From: a bacterium OM1 bin76
GTDB lineage: Bacteria > Actinomycetota > Acidimicrobiia > Spongiisociales > ZC4RG35
Direction of reading: 5' to 3'
DNA: 36,135 nt
Assembly: GCA_002238785.1 (NCBI GenBank)
Contig: MPNA01000029.1
Span: forward strand, 1-36,135
This document shows positions 7,766 through 16,243 of the stretch, piece after piece; positions within the stretch are counted from its first letter, which is position 1, and the number at the start of each line of letters is the position of its first letter. Made by a program: the position numbers and the translations under genes. The notes beneath the pieces were generated by a model. It saw only the letters and a program-made list of their open reading frames with translations. It made no database searches and was not told the DNA's origin.

Positions 7766-8752
7766 ATGAGCCGACCGCAACGCGTCACAGTGACGGGCGC
7801 CGCCGGACAGATCGGATACAGCTTGTTGTTCCGGATTGCCGCCGGCGAGATGCTGGGCCCCGATCAACCGGTGATCCTGCAGCTTTTGGAGATCGTGCCG
7901 GCCTTCCCCGCCCTCGAAGGCGTGGCGATGGAGTTGGAGGACTGCGCGTTTCCCCTATTGAAAGGCATGGTGCTGACCACCGACGCCGAGCAGGCCTTCG
8001 CCGACAGCGATGTGGCGCTGCTGGTGGGGTCCATGCCTCGCATGGCGCACATGCAGCGAGCCGATCTCCTGGAGGCCAACGGCCGCATCTTCTCAGCGCA
8101 GGGGCATGCCATATCGGAAGGCGCCCACCCCGATGTGAAGGTGCTGGTGGTAGGTAACCCCGCCAACACCAACGCCTTCATTACCGCCGCCAACGCCAAG
8201 GACATCGATCCCTCCCAGATCACTGCGATGACTCGCCTCGATCACAACCGTGCCATTGCCAAAGTGGCCAACCGGGTGGGCCAACCCTTCAACATGGTGA
8301 AGAAGATGAGTGTGTGGGGCAACCACTCGGCCACCCAATACCCCGATCTCTTCCATGCCGAAGTCGGTGGGCGCAACGCCTACGAAGTGGTTGGAAACCA
8401 TGAGTGGGTGGAAAACAACTTCATCCCCACGGTGGCCGGACGGGGCACCGCCATTATCAAGGCCCGCGGCAAGTCATCGGCTGCCTCGGCTGCCCATGCG
8501 GCGGTCAGCCACATTCACGATTGGGTGTTGGGAACACCTGCCGACGACTGGGTGAGCATGGCGGTGATTTCTGACGGATCCTATGGGGTGCCCGAGGGAT
8601 TGTGCGCTTCGTTTCCCTGCAGGACCCGGGACGGCAATTGGGAGATCGTGCAAGGACTGGAGCATGGGGAGTTCTCCCAGGAGAGGATCGACCGGTCCAT
8701 CGCCGAACTGGTGACGGAGCGCGACACTGTGGTAGACATGGGGATGGTCTGA
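7766..8752 (+). CDS. mdh: Malate dehydrogenase
   Basis: 328 residues, the length and type of the NAD-dependent, MDH-1-like enzyme of actinobacteria, which oxidises malate to oxaloacetate in the TCA cycle. The N-terminal [13 protein letters not shown] is the Rossmann dinucleotide loop. Substrate arginines lie in [15 protein letters not shown] and MTRLDHNRA, and the catalytic His187 in [20 protein letters not shown] ribosome site precedes the ATG at 7766. It is transcribed alone, convergent with the SCP2-domain gene. The citrate synthase gene is elsewhere in this window at 29-30 kb. Confidence 0.95.
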   Translation: MSRPQRVTVTGAAGQIGYSLLFRIAAGEMLGPDQPVILQLLEIVPAFPALEGVAMELEDCAFPLLKGMVLTTDAEQAFADSDVALLVGSMPRMAHMQRADLLEANGRIFSAQGHAISEGAHPDVKVLVVGNPANTNAFITAANAKDIDPSQITAMTRLDHNRAIAKVANRVGQPFNMVKKMSVWGNHSATQYPDLFHAEVGGRNAYEVVGNHEWVENNFIPTVAGRGTAIIKARGKSSAASAAHAAVSHIHDWVLGTPADDWVSMAVISDGSYGVPEGLCASFPCRTRDGNWEIVQGLEHGEFSQERIDRSIAELVTERDTVVDMGMV

Positions 8753-8776
8753 GCCTTACCCTCGGTCACAGGATCT

Positions 8777-9163
8777 CTAGTAGTCGACCTCTATGTGACT
8801 GACCGCTTCGAGCCATTGTTCCACCCCGGCGCGGTGGACCATGAGTTTGGCCAGGTTGCCTGACACCTTGATCTTTCCGGTGATGAAAGCCGCCTGAACA
8901 TTGAGGTCTCCCCTCATGATGGCGGTGGCTGTCTCGTAGTCCTGGTTGATGGTTATGTCCAGGTCTTCACGGACACCGAGGGCGATGGTGACAGCCTGCG
9001 GGGCGATGACCAGGTGATAACCCGTGTCTCCGAAAGGCGCGTCCATCACGTTGAACTGGATGCCCATCTCTATGCCTTGTACCGCGTCTTGGAAACCCTG
9101 GTGGTTCTCCAGCGCGGTGGTTACTTCTGACAGCCATTCGGGGCTCAGGAATTTCACTGCCAT
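8777..9163 (-). CDS. SCP2 sterol-binding domain protein
   Basis: 128 residues, a single SCP2-like (sterol carrier protein 2) fold known to bind lipids or acyl chains in a hydrophobic tunnel. The family pattern of alternating strands is clear, ending in AAFITGKIKVSGNLAKLM, which matches the conserved GKIKxxGD/NxxKLM helix-strand of SCP2 domains. The start ATG has AGGGAG upstream. It is the last gene of the leuC-leuD-xpt-SCP2 run, 64 bases after xpt. The cellular ligand is unknown. Confidence 0.8.
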   Translation of the reverse strand: MAVKFLSPEWLSEVTTALENHQGFQDAVQGIEMGIQFNVMDAPFGDTGYHLVIAPQAVTIALGVREDLDITINQDYETATAIMRGDLNVQAAFITGKIKVSGNLAKLMVHRAGVEQWLEAVSHIEVDY

Positions 9164-9227
9164 ATAGGGCTCCCTTGCAATAAGTAGGTGGACATGAGGC
9201 TAGTGCTGTTCAGTCTCTTGCCGGCAA

Positions 9228-9788
9228 TCACTTCAGGTTGATTCGCTGGTTCTCTATCGACTCGATGATGGCCGCAGACTCGACTCTCCATCCGTGGCTC
9301 TCCAAGAGGGACCTCCCGCCGGTGAAGGTCTTTTCGATGACGAAGCCAAACGCCGACAGGCGGTTACCGGCCTCCTCGATCATGGAGCCCAGTGCCTCGG
9401 CGGTGCGTCCCCGGGATAGGAAGTCATCCACGATCACCACATTTCGTCCCTGACCCAACAGTTCCTTCCTAATGGTTATCCAGGTCTTCCCTCCCTTGGT
9501 GGGAGAACTGATCTGTCGGAGCAGGTGAAGTTCGGGGTCCAATTGCCGGTTTTGCTTCTTGGCGTAGATGAAGTCCTTCCCTGCCGCCCGGGCGGTCGCG
9601 AAAGCGGCGGGAATGCCGGATGCTTCGGCGGTGACCGCCACATCGAAGTCTCCGAGTTTTTCGGCCAGCCAGATCCCCACCTTGGTCATCAGCCTGGGGT
9701 CGGTGCGGTGATTCAGGAAGCTGTCCACTATCACCAATTGGGACTCCACCCTCCCGGATTCCAGGATTCTCTTGCGCAGTTCCTCCAA
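9228..9788 (-). CDS. xpt: Xanthine phosphoribosyltransferase
   Basis: 186 residues, closely following the Bacillus-type Xpt plan: an opening like MEELRKRILESG, then VDSFLNHRTDPRLM near residues 21-34, the Glu-Ala-Ser-Gly-Ile-Pro base-binding region near residue 55, and the PRPP loop VVIVDDFLSRGRTAEA with Asp121-Asp122. The enzyme joins xanthine to PRPP to form XMP for purine salvage. The start codon is TTG at 9788, 9 bases after leuD, so it is probably in the leuCD transcript. Another purine or adenine PRTase is possible, but the N-terminal motif is distinctive for Xpt. No purine riboswitch is seen. Confidence 0.87.
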   Translation of the reverse strand: MEELRKRILESGRVESQLVIVDSFLNHRTDPRLMTKVGIWLAEKLGDFDVAVTAEASGIPAAFATARAAGKDFIYAKKQNRQLDPELHLLRQISSPTKGGKTWITIRKELLGQGRNVVIVDDFLSRGRTAEALGSMIEEAGNRLSAFGFVIEKTFTGGRSLLESHGWRVESAAIIESIENQRINLK

Positions 9789-9797
9789 GTTGCTGCC

Positions 9798-10403
9798 CTA
9801 TCGAAGCGAGGGGAGGTGGGGGGCTCGGGTCAACTCGAAGGCGTCTATGTCGTCGGTGTGACGCAGAGTGAGGCCGATGTCGTCAAAGCCGTTGAGCATC
9901 CGCCACTTGGTGAAGGCATCGATGCGGAACCGGGTGGAGAGTCCCGGCGCCCGAACGGTTTGTGCCTCCAGATCGATGGTTATCCGACTGTCGGGGCGGT
10001 TCTGGGCGAGGGTCGTCAGGGTGTCGACCTCGGTGGGATGGAGTTGGACGGGGAGGAGTCCGATCTTGGTGCAATTGGTGCGGAAGATGTCCGCCAGAGA
10101 GGGTGCTATCACCGCTTCAAACCCCCAATCCTGCAAGCCCCAGGGAGCGTGCTCCCTTGAGGACCCACTCCCGAAGTTCGGGCCGGCCACCAGCACCTTG
10201 GCGTTGCCGTATTGAGGCTGGTTGAGGGGAAAGTCCGGGTCCGGTTCTCCTTTTGGGGTGCGCTTCCAGTCCCAGAACAGGTATTGTCCGTAGCCGGTCC
10301 GCTCCACTCGCTTCAGGAACTGCTTGGGCATGATCTGATCGGTGTCGACATTGGCTCGGGGAAGGGGCATCATCGTCCCGGTGATCACGGAAATGGACTG
10401 CAT
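9798..10403 (-). CDS. leuD: 3-Isopropylmalate dehydratase small subunit
   Basis: 201 residues. With LeuC it forms the Fe-S isomerase that converts 2-isopropylmalate to 3-isopropylmalate in leucine synthesis. The signature PLPRANVDTDQIMPKQFLK (about residues 13-31) and the swivel-domain motif FGSGSSREHAPW are clear. The start at 10403 is chosen over a longer frame because it opens directly on the conserved VITGTMMPLPRANVDTDQI region and overlaps the leuC stop by one base (TGATG), a usual coupling for the two subunits. leuA and leuB are not in the window. Confidence 0.95.
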   Translation of the reverse strand: MQSISVITGTMMPLPRANVDTDQIMPKQFLKRVERTGYGQYLFWDWKRTPKGEPDPDFPLNQPQYGNAKVLVAGPNFGSGSSREHAPWGLQDWGFEAVIAPSLADIFRTNCTKIGLLPVQLHPTEVDTLTTLAQNRPDSRITIDLEAQTVRAPGLSTRFRIDAFTKWRMLNGFDDIGLTLRHTDDIDAFELTRAPHLPSLR

Positions 10404-11815
10404 CAATGGGCCTCCCAGTCCCGAATGTCCACAAATCTCCCGGAAACGGCCGCGGCGGCGGCCATGGCGGGGGAAACCAAATGAGTCCGACCACCCTGCC
10501 CCTGGCGGCCCTCGAAATTTCGATTGGAGGTTGAGGCACAACGTTCACCCGGCTTCAAGATGTCGGGGTTCATGCCCAGGCACATCGAGCACCCTGCGTC
10601 TCGCCACTCGAAGCCGGCATCTCGGAATACCAGGTCGAGGCCCTCGGTCTCCGCCTGCTTCTTCACCAGACCCGAGCCGGGAACGACCATGGCAGAGACG
10701 CTGGGATGGACCTCTCGGCCCGCAACTACGGCGGCGGCAGTGCGCAGGTCCTCAATGCGGGCATTGGTGCAGGATCCCAGGAAGACGCGATCAACGCTGA
10801 TCTTCGTGATGGGAGTGCCGGGCGCCAGGTCCATGTATGCCAGCGCCCGCATGGTGGAGTCGCGCTCCAAGGGATCATCGAAGTCCTCCGGATCGGGAAT
10901 GTGATCGCTCACCGCGGCGGTCTGCCCCGGGTTGGTTCCCCACGAGACATAGGGTTGCAGGTCCGCCGCCAGGATGCTGATCTCGGTGTCAAAAGCTGCT
11001 CCCGGATCGGTCGGCAACGAACGCCACTCGTCCAAAGCCTTCTCCCAAAGGACTCCCCGGGGTGCGTGGGGACGCCCTTCCAGATACGAGAACGTGACGT
11101 CGTCAGGGGCGATCATCCCCGCCCGGGCCCCGGCTTCGATGGACATGTTGCACACCGTCATCCGGCCCTCCATGGACAGTCCCTCGATGGCTGATCCCCG
11201 GTATTCGATCACATGACCCTGGCCACCGGCTGTCCCGATCCTGGCGATGATCCCCAAAATGATGTCCTTGGCGGTTACCCCGATGGGGAGGTCGCCTTCG
11301 ATGGTGATGGCCATGGAGCGCGGCTGCGGTTGGGGAAGGGTCTGGGTTGCCAGGACATGCTCCACTTCGGAAGTCCCGATCCCAAATGCCAAGGCGCCGA
11401 ACGCTCCGTGCGTGGAAGTGTGCGAGTCTCCGCAGACGATGGTCATTCCGGGCTGGGTGACGCCCTGCTCGGGGCCGATCACATGGACGATACCCTGCCG
11501 GGGGTCGTCCAACCCGTAGAGGGTGATGTCGAACTCCGCGCAGTTGGTGATCAGAGCATCGATCTGCCGCTTGGACAGCGGGTCGCGGATGCCCAGGGCT
11601 CTACCGGTGGTGGGAACCCCGTGGTCGATGGTGGCAAGCGTCAGATCGGGTCTTCGCACCGAGCGTCCTGCCAGTCGCAGGCCATCGAAGGCCTGGGGCG
11701 AGGTGACCTCGTGCACCAGGTGCAGATCGATGTAGAGCAGGGCCGGTTCGCCTTCGGTCTCCTTCACCAAATGGCGATTCCATACCTTTTCGAAAAGAGT
11801 CTGGGGGGCGGTCAT
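10403..11815 (-). CDS. leuC: 3-Isopropylmalate dehydratase large subunit
   Basis: 470 residues, normal LeuC length. This is the aconitase-family large subunit that holds the [4Fe-4S] cluster; its ligands are Cys349 in [15 protein letters not shown] and Cys409 and Cys412 in [11 protein letters not shown]. The [20 protein letters not shown] block is also diagnostic. The ATG at 11815 begins [15 protein letters not shown], the normal family start; the frame extends upstream but without homology. Gene order is leuC-leuD-xpt-SCP2. The leader between this gene and the divergent GAPDH gene holds a strong inverted repeat. Confidence 0.95.
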   Translation of the reverse strand: MTAPQTLFEKVWNRHLVKETEGEPALLYIDLHLVHEVTSPQAFDGLRLAGRSVRRPDLTLATIDHGVPTTGRALGIRDPLSKRQIDALITNCAEFDITLYGLDDPRQGIVHVIGPEQGVTQPGMTIVCGDSHTSTHGAFGALAFGIGTSEVEHVLATQTLPQPQPRSMAITIEGDLPIGVTAKDIILGIIARIGTAGGQGHVIEYRGSAIEGLSMEGRMTVCNMSIEAGARAGMIAPDDVTFSYLEGRPHAPRGVLWEKALDEWRSLPTDPGAAFDTEISILAADLQPYVSWGTNPGQTAAVSDHIPDPEDFDDPLERDSTMRALAYMDLAPGTPITKISVDRVFLGSCTNARIEDLRTAAAVVAGREVHPSVSAMVVPGSGLVKKQAETEGLDLVFRDAGFEWRDAGCSMCLGMNPDILKPGERCASTSNRNFEGRQGQGGRTHLVSPAMAAAAAVSGRFVDIRDWEAH

Positions 11816-11895
11816 GTACTCCGGTGCAGACGCGATACCAAAGGATAGTATGACGGGGAGCCTGGGAGGGGATCGTTCGGGCAAGGAGTCAACTT

Positions 11896-11930
11896 CGGGG
11901 CATTGGTTTTGGCGGGACCACAATGCCCCG
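11896..11930. promoter_or_regulatory. Perfect 10-bp inverted repeat between leuC and the GAPDH-like gene
   Basis: CGGGGCATTG (11896-11905) and CAATGCCCCG (11921-11930) are perfect inverted copies around a 15-base centre. The site lies 81 bases before the leuC start and 42 bases before the divergent TTG start. It could be a dimer operator or, in the leuC leader RNA, a stable hairpin. No T-box or leader peptide was recognised around it. Confidence 0.6.
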
Positions 11931-11971
11931 ATGGGTTACCCTTGACATGACGCGATTTCGAGGAGAGATTC

Positions 11972-13036
11972 TTGGCAAAGAGCATGATCGCCCACGTAGT
12001 TGGCACCGGCACCATCGGTGAGCCCCTCATCGGTATGCTGGCGGACAATCGGGAGGCCTTTGGTCTTGATGAAGTCACCTTCCACAAGCGGACGCCGATG
12101 CTGGCCGAACGAGGCAAGGTAGAGGACCTGGTTCGCCGAGGCGCCATGCTGGCGGTTGATGATGACCGGCGTCTCGAGTTCCAGGCTCTGGGTCACAGCC
12201 CCAAATACGAGAAGTGGGAGGCCCTGGAGCGGGCATCGGTGGTGATCGACTGCACGCCGGCAGGGAATCAGAACAAGGCAGATTACTATGAATCGCTCTC
12301 GGGACCTCGCGGATTTCTGGCGCAGGGATCGGCATTCGGGTTCGGAAAGATGTATGCCCGCGGAATCAACGACGCATCCTTGGACCGCTCCGAGGATCGA
12401 TATCTCCACATCGTCTCCTGCAACACCCACAACATCTCGGCCATGATCCAAAGCCTGGCCATCGACACCGACGGATCCTCCCGCCTCGATAACGGCGAAT
12501 TCCTGTGCATCCGCAGGGCCAACGACATCAGCCAGGACCGCAAGTTCGTGGCGAGCCCCACGGTCGATTCACACAAGGACGGAAGATTCGGGACCCACCA
12601 CGCCCGCGACGCCCATGACTTGTTCGCCACCCTGGGCCACAGTCTGCGGTTGCATTCATCTGCGATCAAACTCAACACCCAGTACATGCACACTCTGCAT
12701 TTCTCTATCACCCTGGACCACGAGATAACCCTGGAAGAAGTGTTGGATCGGTTCCACTCCAACACCCGGGTGGCGGTGACCTACCGAAGTTCGGCCAACC
12801 AGGTGTTCTCCTTCGGGAGGGACCACGGTTATTACGGCAGGATCCTGTCCCACGCGGTGGTGGCGGTGCCGTCGTTGACGGTCCGCGACGGAGTGCAGGT
12901 GGTGGGCTTTGCCTTCACCCCCCAGGACGGAAACCCGCTGCTCTCGACTGTGGCGGCCATGCTCTGGTATCTGCACCCGGATGAGATCGAGCAGCGCCTG
13001 GATGTACTGCGCCCGTTTCTGTTCCGGGAAGTCTGA
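11972..13036 (+). CDS. Type II (archaeal-like) glyceraldehyde-3-phosphate dehydrogenase family protein
   Basis: 354 residues. The fold order matches archaeal-type GAPDH: an N-terminal nucleotide loop VVGTGTIGEPL (residues 9-19), a V-V-I-D-C-T-P-A-G-N strand near residue 90, and the catalytic-type Cys150 in HIVSCNTHNISAM, where archaeal enzymes have SCNTTGL. A later SPTVDSHKDGRFGTHHARD segment corresponds to the S-H-H-G-P-D region. The start is TTG at 11972 with AGGAGAG upstream. Changes around the active Cys (His-Asn replacing Thr-Gly) leave the substrate open: it may be a GAPDH or a divergent aldehyde/phosphate dehydrogenase. It overlaps the next gene by one base. Confidence 0.75.
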   Translation: MAKSMIAHVVGTGTIGEPLIGMLADNREAFGLDEVTFHKRTPMLAERGKVEDLVRRGAMLAVDDDRRLEFQALGHSPKYEKWEALERASVVIDCTPAGNQNKADYYESLSGPRGFLAQGSAFGFGKMYARGINDASLDRSEDRYLHIVSCNTHNISAMIQSLAIDTDGSSRLDNGEFLCIRRANDISQDRKFVASPTVDSHKDGRFGTHHARDAHDLFATLGHSLRLHSSAIKLNTQYMHTLHFSITLDHEITLEEVLDRFHSNTRVAVTYRSSANQVFSFGRDHGYYGRILSHAVVAVPSLTVRDGVQVVGFAFTPQDGNPLLSTVAAMLWYLHPDEIEQRLDVLRPFLFREV

Positions 13037-13314
13037 TGCGAAACCCCGGGCGGTTGCAACGCCAGGCGCTCAGTGCGGCGGAACGGTCCATCCAGGCATT
13101 GGGCAGGGGTGATCCGGTCTCTGCGCGAATGGCGATCTCGACTGCCCTGGACAAGGACCAGACGGGGATCTATGTCGGGGTGGCCGATGCGGTAGACGTG
13201 GCGGCAGGCATGTTGGAGCGGGACGAGCCGATCACCGAGGGGGTGTGGGGCCATCTGGCCGACGCGGTGGGACCGGGTCCTCTACAGGCGTTGGTGGAGG
13301 CAGTTCGACATTAG
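13036..13314 (+). CDS. Small hypothetical protein coupled to GAPDH-like gene
   Basis: 92 residues, not recognised. It is predicted helical and soluble, with a basic N-terminus (MRNPGRLQRQALSAAERSI) and an acidic-to-hydrophobic C-terminal half. The ATG overlaps the GAPDH-like stop (TGATG), which strongly suggests translation coupled to that gene. Codon bias agrees with its neighbours. It may be an accessory to the upstream dehydrogenase, but nothing in the sequence proves that. Confidence 0.6.
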   Translation: MRNPGRLQRQALSAAERSIQALGRGDPVSARMAISTALDKDQTGIYVGVADAVDVAAGMLERDEPITEGVWGHLADAVGPGPLQALVEAVRH

Positions 13315-13342
13315 GGCGGCGCTTTCGCGAGCCCGGTGAGTG

Positions 13343-14257
13343 ATGTCTGACTACCACCTGCACCTCCATCCGCACCGCCAACGCCCCTCCGACCCTATCC
13401 CGGAGGGCTTTCCGCTACGGCGGATCGAACAGTACTGGGAGAAGGCGGCGGCCCGGGGGGTGGCCGAATTGGGGTTTACCGAGCACCTCTACCGGTTCAG
13501 AGAGTCAGAGGAGGTCCTCGGCCGCTTTTGGGAAACCGACCGCCTCGCAGGCGCCCCGTTCCGGGACCTGGCGGATTTCACGGCCAGAATGGTTGAACTG
13601 GACAGGGTGTTTTGGATCGAGGAATATGTTGAGTCCGTGCTGGCTGCCAAGCAGCAGGGCCTTCCGGTGCTACTGGGGTTGGAGGTGGATTTCATCCCCG
13701 GGACCGAGGATGCGGTGGCAGAGTTGCTGTCACCCTACCCGTGGGACTTTCTGCTGGGGGCGGTGCACTGGGTGGGAGGTTGGGCCATCGACACCTCGGA
13801 GTGCGCAGAAGAGTTCGAACGCAGAGGGGTTGACGAGTCCTGGCAGCAGTATTTCTCATTGGTGGTGGAGATGATCCGAGCGGGGATTGCCGACGTGGTA
13901 GCCCATGTGGACCTGTGCAAGAAGTATGGGTACCGGCCGGATCGAGAGCCCCTGGACCTCTATCAGGCGGTTGTGGACGAGGCGGCAGCCCGGGGGATGG
14001 CGGTGGAGGTCTCCAGCCAGGGTCTGCGCAATCCGGCCCGGGAGGTCTATCCTTCCGGGATCTTCCTGCAGATGTTCCGGCAGAGGGGCATATCGATCAC
14101 ACTGGCCAGCGACGGTCACCGAGCGGAGGAAGTGGCGTGGGGGAGGGCAGAGGTGGTGGCCGCGGCGCGGGCAGCCGGATACCGGACCTACCTGAGCTTC
14201 GCAGGGGACCCCCACCAGGTGCCGCTTCCCGACGTCTGTGGGGAGGGGAGCATCTGA
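13343..14257 (+). CDS. PHP-domain phosphatase, histidinol-phosphatase-like
   Basis: 304 residues with a PHP metallophosphoesterase fold. Metal-binding motifs appear in order: DYHLHLHPH at the N-terminus, GFTEHLY near residue 46, LGLEVDFIPG near 112, GAVHWVGG near 135, VAHVDL near 188, and ASDGHRAEEV near 255. This is the HisK-like arrangement; such enzymes dephosphorylate histidinol phosphate, though several PHP proteins have other phosphate-ester substrates. No other his gene is nearby. A GTG lies just before the chosen ATG. The stop shares a base with the cinA start (TGATG), so translation is coupled. Confidence 0.83.
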   Translation: MSDYHLHLHPHRQRPSDPIPEGFPLRRIEQYWEKAAARGVAELGFTEHLYRFRESEEVLGRFWETDRLAGAPFRDLADFTARMVELDRVFWIEEYVESVLAAKQQGLPVLLGLEVDFIPGTEDAVAELLSPYPWDFLLGAVHWVGGWAIDTSECAEEFERRGVDESWQQYFSLVVEMIRAGIADVVAHVDLCKKYGYRPDREPLDLYQAVVDEAAARGMAVEVSSQGLRNPAREVYPSGIFLQMFRQRGISITLASDGHRAEEVAWGRAEVVAAARAAGYRTYLSFAGDPHQVPLPDVCGEGSI

Positions 14258-15501
14258 TGATTGTTGAAGTCCTCACGGTTGGCACCGAATTGCTGCTGGG
14301 TCAGATCGTCAACAGCAATGCGGCCACCATCGGGGAGATTCTGGCCGCGCAAGGATACGACGCCCATTATCAAGTCACCGTGGGAGACAACCCCGAACGG
14401 ATGGAATCCGCTATCGCCTTGGCCTTGGAAAGGGCAGACGCGGTGATAGTCACCGGGGGGATCGGGCCCACGCCTGACGATCTCACCAGGGAGGCGATCT
14501 GTGCCGTGGCCGGACGCGCCATGAAGTTCAGTGATGAGTGGGCTGAGACCCTGCGCCGGCGGTTTGCCGAAAGGGGGTGGATGATGCCGGCCAGCAATCT
14601 ACGCCAGGCGGAGTACCCTGACGGCGCCGACCTCCTTCACAATCCCAAGGGGACCGCGCCGGGTCTGGCCCTTTCGCACCGGGGAAAGTGGATTTTTGCG
14701 GTACCCGGCGTGCCGATGGAAATGGTGGAGATGGTCACCGGGGAGGTGATACCCCGGTTGCGGCAGGCGGCGGGCGTCTCGGAGACGCTGGTCAGCAGGG
14801 TTGTGAGGACTTGGGGAAGGTCGGAGTCGCGAACCGCGGAAATCTTGGAGGACCTCTATCAGTCCTCGGAGAACCCGAGTCTGGCGTATCTGGCGTCTTC
14901 GGGGGAGATCAAGGTGCGGATCACGGCCAAGGCTGCAGACGCGGCGACGGCGGAGGAGATGATCGCCCCCATTTCCGACGAGGTTTGCCGGCGCCTGGGG
15001 TGGGCGGTGTTCGGATTCGACGACCAGACCGTCGAGCATCGCCTGCTCCAAATGTGTGAGGAGCGCGCTTGGACCATCGGGACCGCCGAGTCCATGACCG
15101 CCGGGATGGTGGCGGCCCGGCTCACATCTTTGCCAGGAGCTTCTCGGGTATTCCGAGGGTCCGTGGTGAGCTACGCCACTGATCTGAAGGAGCAATTGCT
15201 GGGAGTGGACTCCGATGTCCTGGATGGTGGAGTGGTGTCCGCCCGCACCGCTGGTGAGATGGCCGAGGGCGCTCGACGAACCCTGGGAGTGGATGTGGGA
15301 ATAGGGATAACCGGCTCGGCAGGGCCGGATCCGGCCGACCGGCCGGTGGGAGCAGTCTATGTGGGGGTGTCCACTCCCGAGAGGACCGCCACCCGCCGGT
15401 TGCGGTTGCCTGGCGACCGGGAAAGGGTGCGTACCTACGCCACCACCGCCGCCCTCCATCTGGCGCGGCTCGGCATAAGTGGGAAATGGTGGAATCGATA
15501 G
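14257..15501 (+). CDS. cinA: CinA-like competence/damage-inducible protein
   Basis: 414 residues, full length: an N-terminal molybdopterin-binding-like domain (VEVLTVGTELLLGQIVNSN, then VTGGIGPTPDDLTREA) linked to a C-terminal PncC/CinA domain (GTAESMTAGMVAARLTSLPG and GITGSAGPDP). The N-terminal part is related to COG1058 pyrophosphatases and the C-terminal part to nicotinamide-nucleotide amidohydrolases that recycle NMN. The frame extends upstream inside the PHP gene, but the ATG at 14257 begins the family's sequence. Placement upstream of thpR and recA is the classic cinA-recA arrangement. Confidence 0.92.
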   Translation: MIVEVLTVGTELLLGQIVNSNAATIGEILAAQGYDAHYQVTVGDNPERMESAIALALERADAVIVTGGIGPTPDDLTREAICAVAGRAMKFSDEWAETLRRRFAERGWMMPASNLRQAEYPDGADLLHNPKGTAPGLALSHRGKWIFAVPGVPMEMVEMVTGEVIPRLRQAAGVSETLVSRVVRTWGRSESRTAEILEDLYQSSENPSLAYLASSGEIKVRITAKAADAATAEEMIAPISDEVCRRLGWAVFGFDDQTVEHRLLQMCEERAWTIGTAESMTAGMVAARLTSLPGASRVFRGSVVSYATDLKEQLLGVDSDVLDGGVVSARTAGEMAEGARRTLGVDVGIGITGSAGPDPADRPVGAVYVGVSTPERTATRRLRLPGDRERVRTYATTAALHLARLGISGKWWNR

Positions 15502-16046
15502 GCCGGATCTTTCTGGCGGTTGATCTCTCTTCCGAGGCGCGGCAGCTTCTGAGCCGACGGGTGCTGAAGATGGCGGGAGGGCGGAGGTTGCCCGGTCGGG
15601 TGACCCTTCCCCGGAATTGGCACATGACTCTGTGGTTTCTTGGCGACACTCCCCGGGACAGGTTTGAAATCATGTTGCACCTTCTCGCCGAAGCGCCGCT
15701 GGGGGATGCTTTTCGGTGTCGGTTCGCAGAGTTGGGGACCTTTCCCCGCGCCAAGCGGGCGTCGGTTCTGTGGGTGGGGGTATCGAAAGGGGCCGAGTCG
15801 CTTCGAGCATTGGCCGCAGGGGCGGGGGAAGCGGTGGAAGGCGCCGGATTGCGGTTGCCCGAGAGACCCTTCTCGCCGCACCTCACGGTGTCCCGGCTCC
15901 GTCCCCCGCAAGACCTCAGGGCCCTGGTGGAGTCGGCTCCCCCGGCCGGGGTGGAGATGATGGTCAGGGAAGTGACAGTGTTTCGCAGCCACTTGGGTGG
16001 GGGTCCCCCTCGGTATGAGGTGATGGAACGGGTCTCTTTGGGTTGA
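15486..16046 (+). CDS. thpR: RNA 2',3'-cyclic phosphodiesterase (2'-5' RNA ligase family)
   Basis: 186 residues, the usual length of the 2H phosphoesterase ThpR, which opens 2',3'-cyclic phosphate ends on RNA and can join 2'-5' ends in vitro. The two H-x-T motifs are His46-Met-Thr in RNWHMTLWFLG and His132-Leu-Thr in FSPHLTVSR. The opening R-I-F-L-A-V-D-L is also typical. It overlaps the end of cinA by 16 bases and lies 197 bases before recA. Confidence 0.9.
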   Translation: MVESIGRIFLAVDLSSEARQLLSRRVLKMAGGRRLPGRVTLPRNWHMTLWFLGDTPRDRFEIMLHLLAEAPLGDAFRCRFAELGTFPRAKRASVLWVGVSKGAESLRALAAGAGEAVEGAGLRLPERPFSPHLTVSRLRPPQDLRALVESAPPAGVEMMVREVTVFRSHLGGGPPRYEVMERVSLG

Positions 16047-16090
16047 AGGGCCGGCAGGGCGCAGTGCGGGCTGCCCTTCGCAAAAGATAC

Positions 16091-16120
16091 TTGGTAATCG
16101 AACACATGTTCGTTTATCAT
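16091..16120 (+). promoter_or_regulatory. Predicted SOS promoter of recA with LexA box in the spacer
   Basis: TTGGTA (16091-16096) and TATCAT (16115-16120) are separated by 18 bases, and a LexA box fills most of the spacer. LexA bound here would block RNA polymerase. The same layout is seen at the LysM gene. Confidence 0.6.
16099..16112. promoter_or_regulatory. LexA box (SOS box) upstream of recA
   Basis: CGAACACATGTTCG fits the Gram-positive/actinobacterial consensus CGAAC-R-N-R-Y-GTTCG at every position. It lies 132 bases upstream of the recA start, within the predicted distal promoter. LexA would repress recA until DNA damage. Confidence 0.92.
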
Positions 16121-16187
16121 TGGTTGAGAAATTAACCCGCCAGATTCACTTGAAAATGCTCTGCACGCCAAGCACGCTTATGTAGTT

Positions 16188-16210
16188 TTGTCACAGCGGT
16201 CCTATAGCTT
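16188..16210 (+). promoter_or_regulatory. RecA-NDp / PafBC-type promoter motif of recA
   Basis: TTGTCACAG, eight bases, then TAGCTT fits the LexA-independent damage promoter motif of actinobacteria, TTGTCRGTG-N8-TANNNT, at the defined positions except one of the less conserved G-T-G bases. It lies 33 bases from recA. In mycobacteria this motif is used by the PafBC activator. PafBC genes are not in the window, so use of the site is inferred. Confidence 0.7.
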
Positions 16211-16243
16211 TGTCTATGGCTGCACATCAGAAAGGAAAAACTT

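Noticed and set aside
11942-11970. TTGACA as a promoter for the GAPDH-like gene
   Set aside because: The matching -10 position falls on the ribosome site and is not TA-rich.
11816-11971. T-box or leucine leader peptide in the leuC leader
   Set aside because: No T-box consensus and no short Leu-rich open frame seen; only the inverted repeat remains.
13915-14256. Upstream extension of cinA inside the PHP gene
   Set aside because: Gly/Pro-rich shadow translation; the family's start is at 14257, overlapping the PHP stop.
15122-16171. Minus-strand open frame (349 residues) across cinA and thpR
   Set aside because: Antisense to two well-supported genes, no recognisable motifs, shadow composition.
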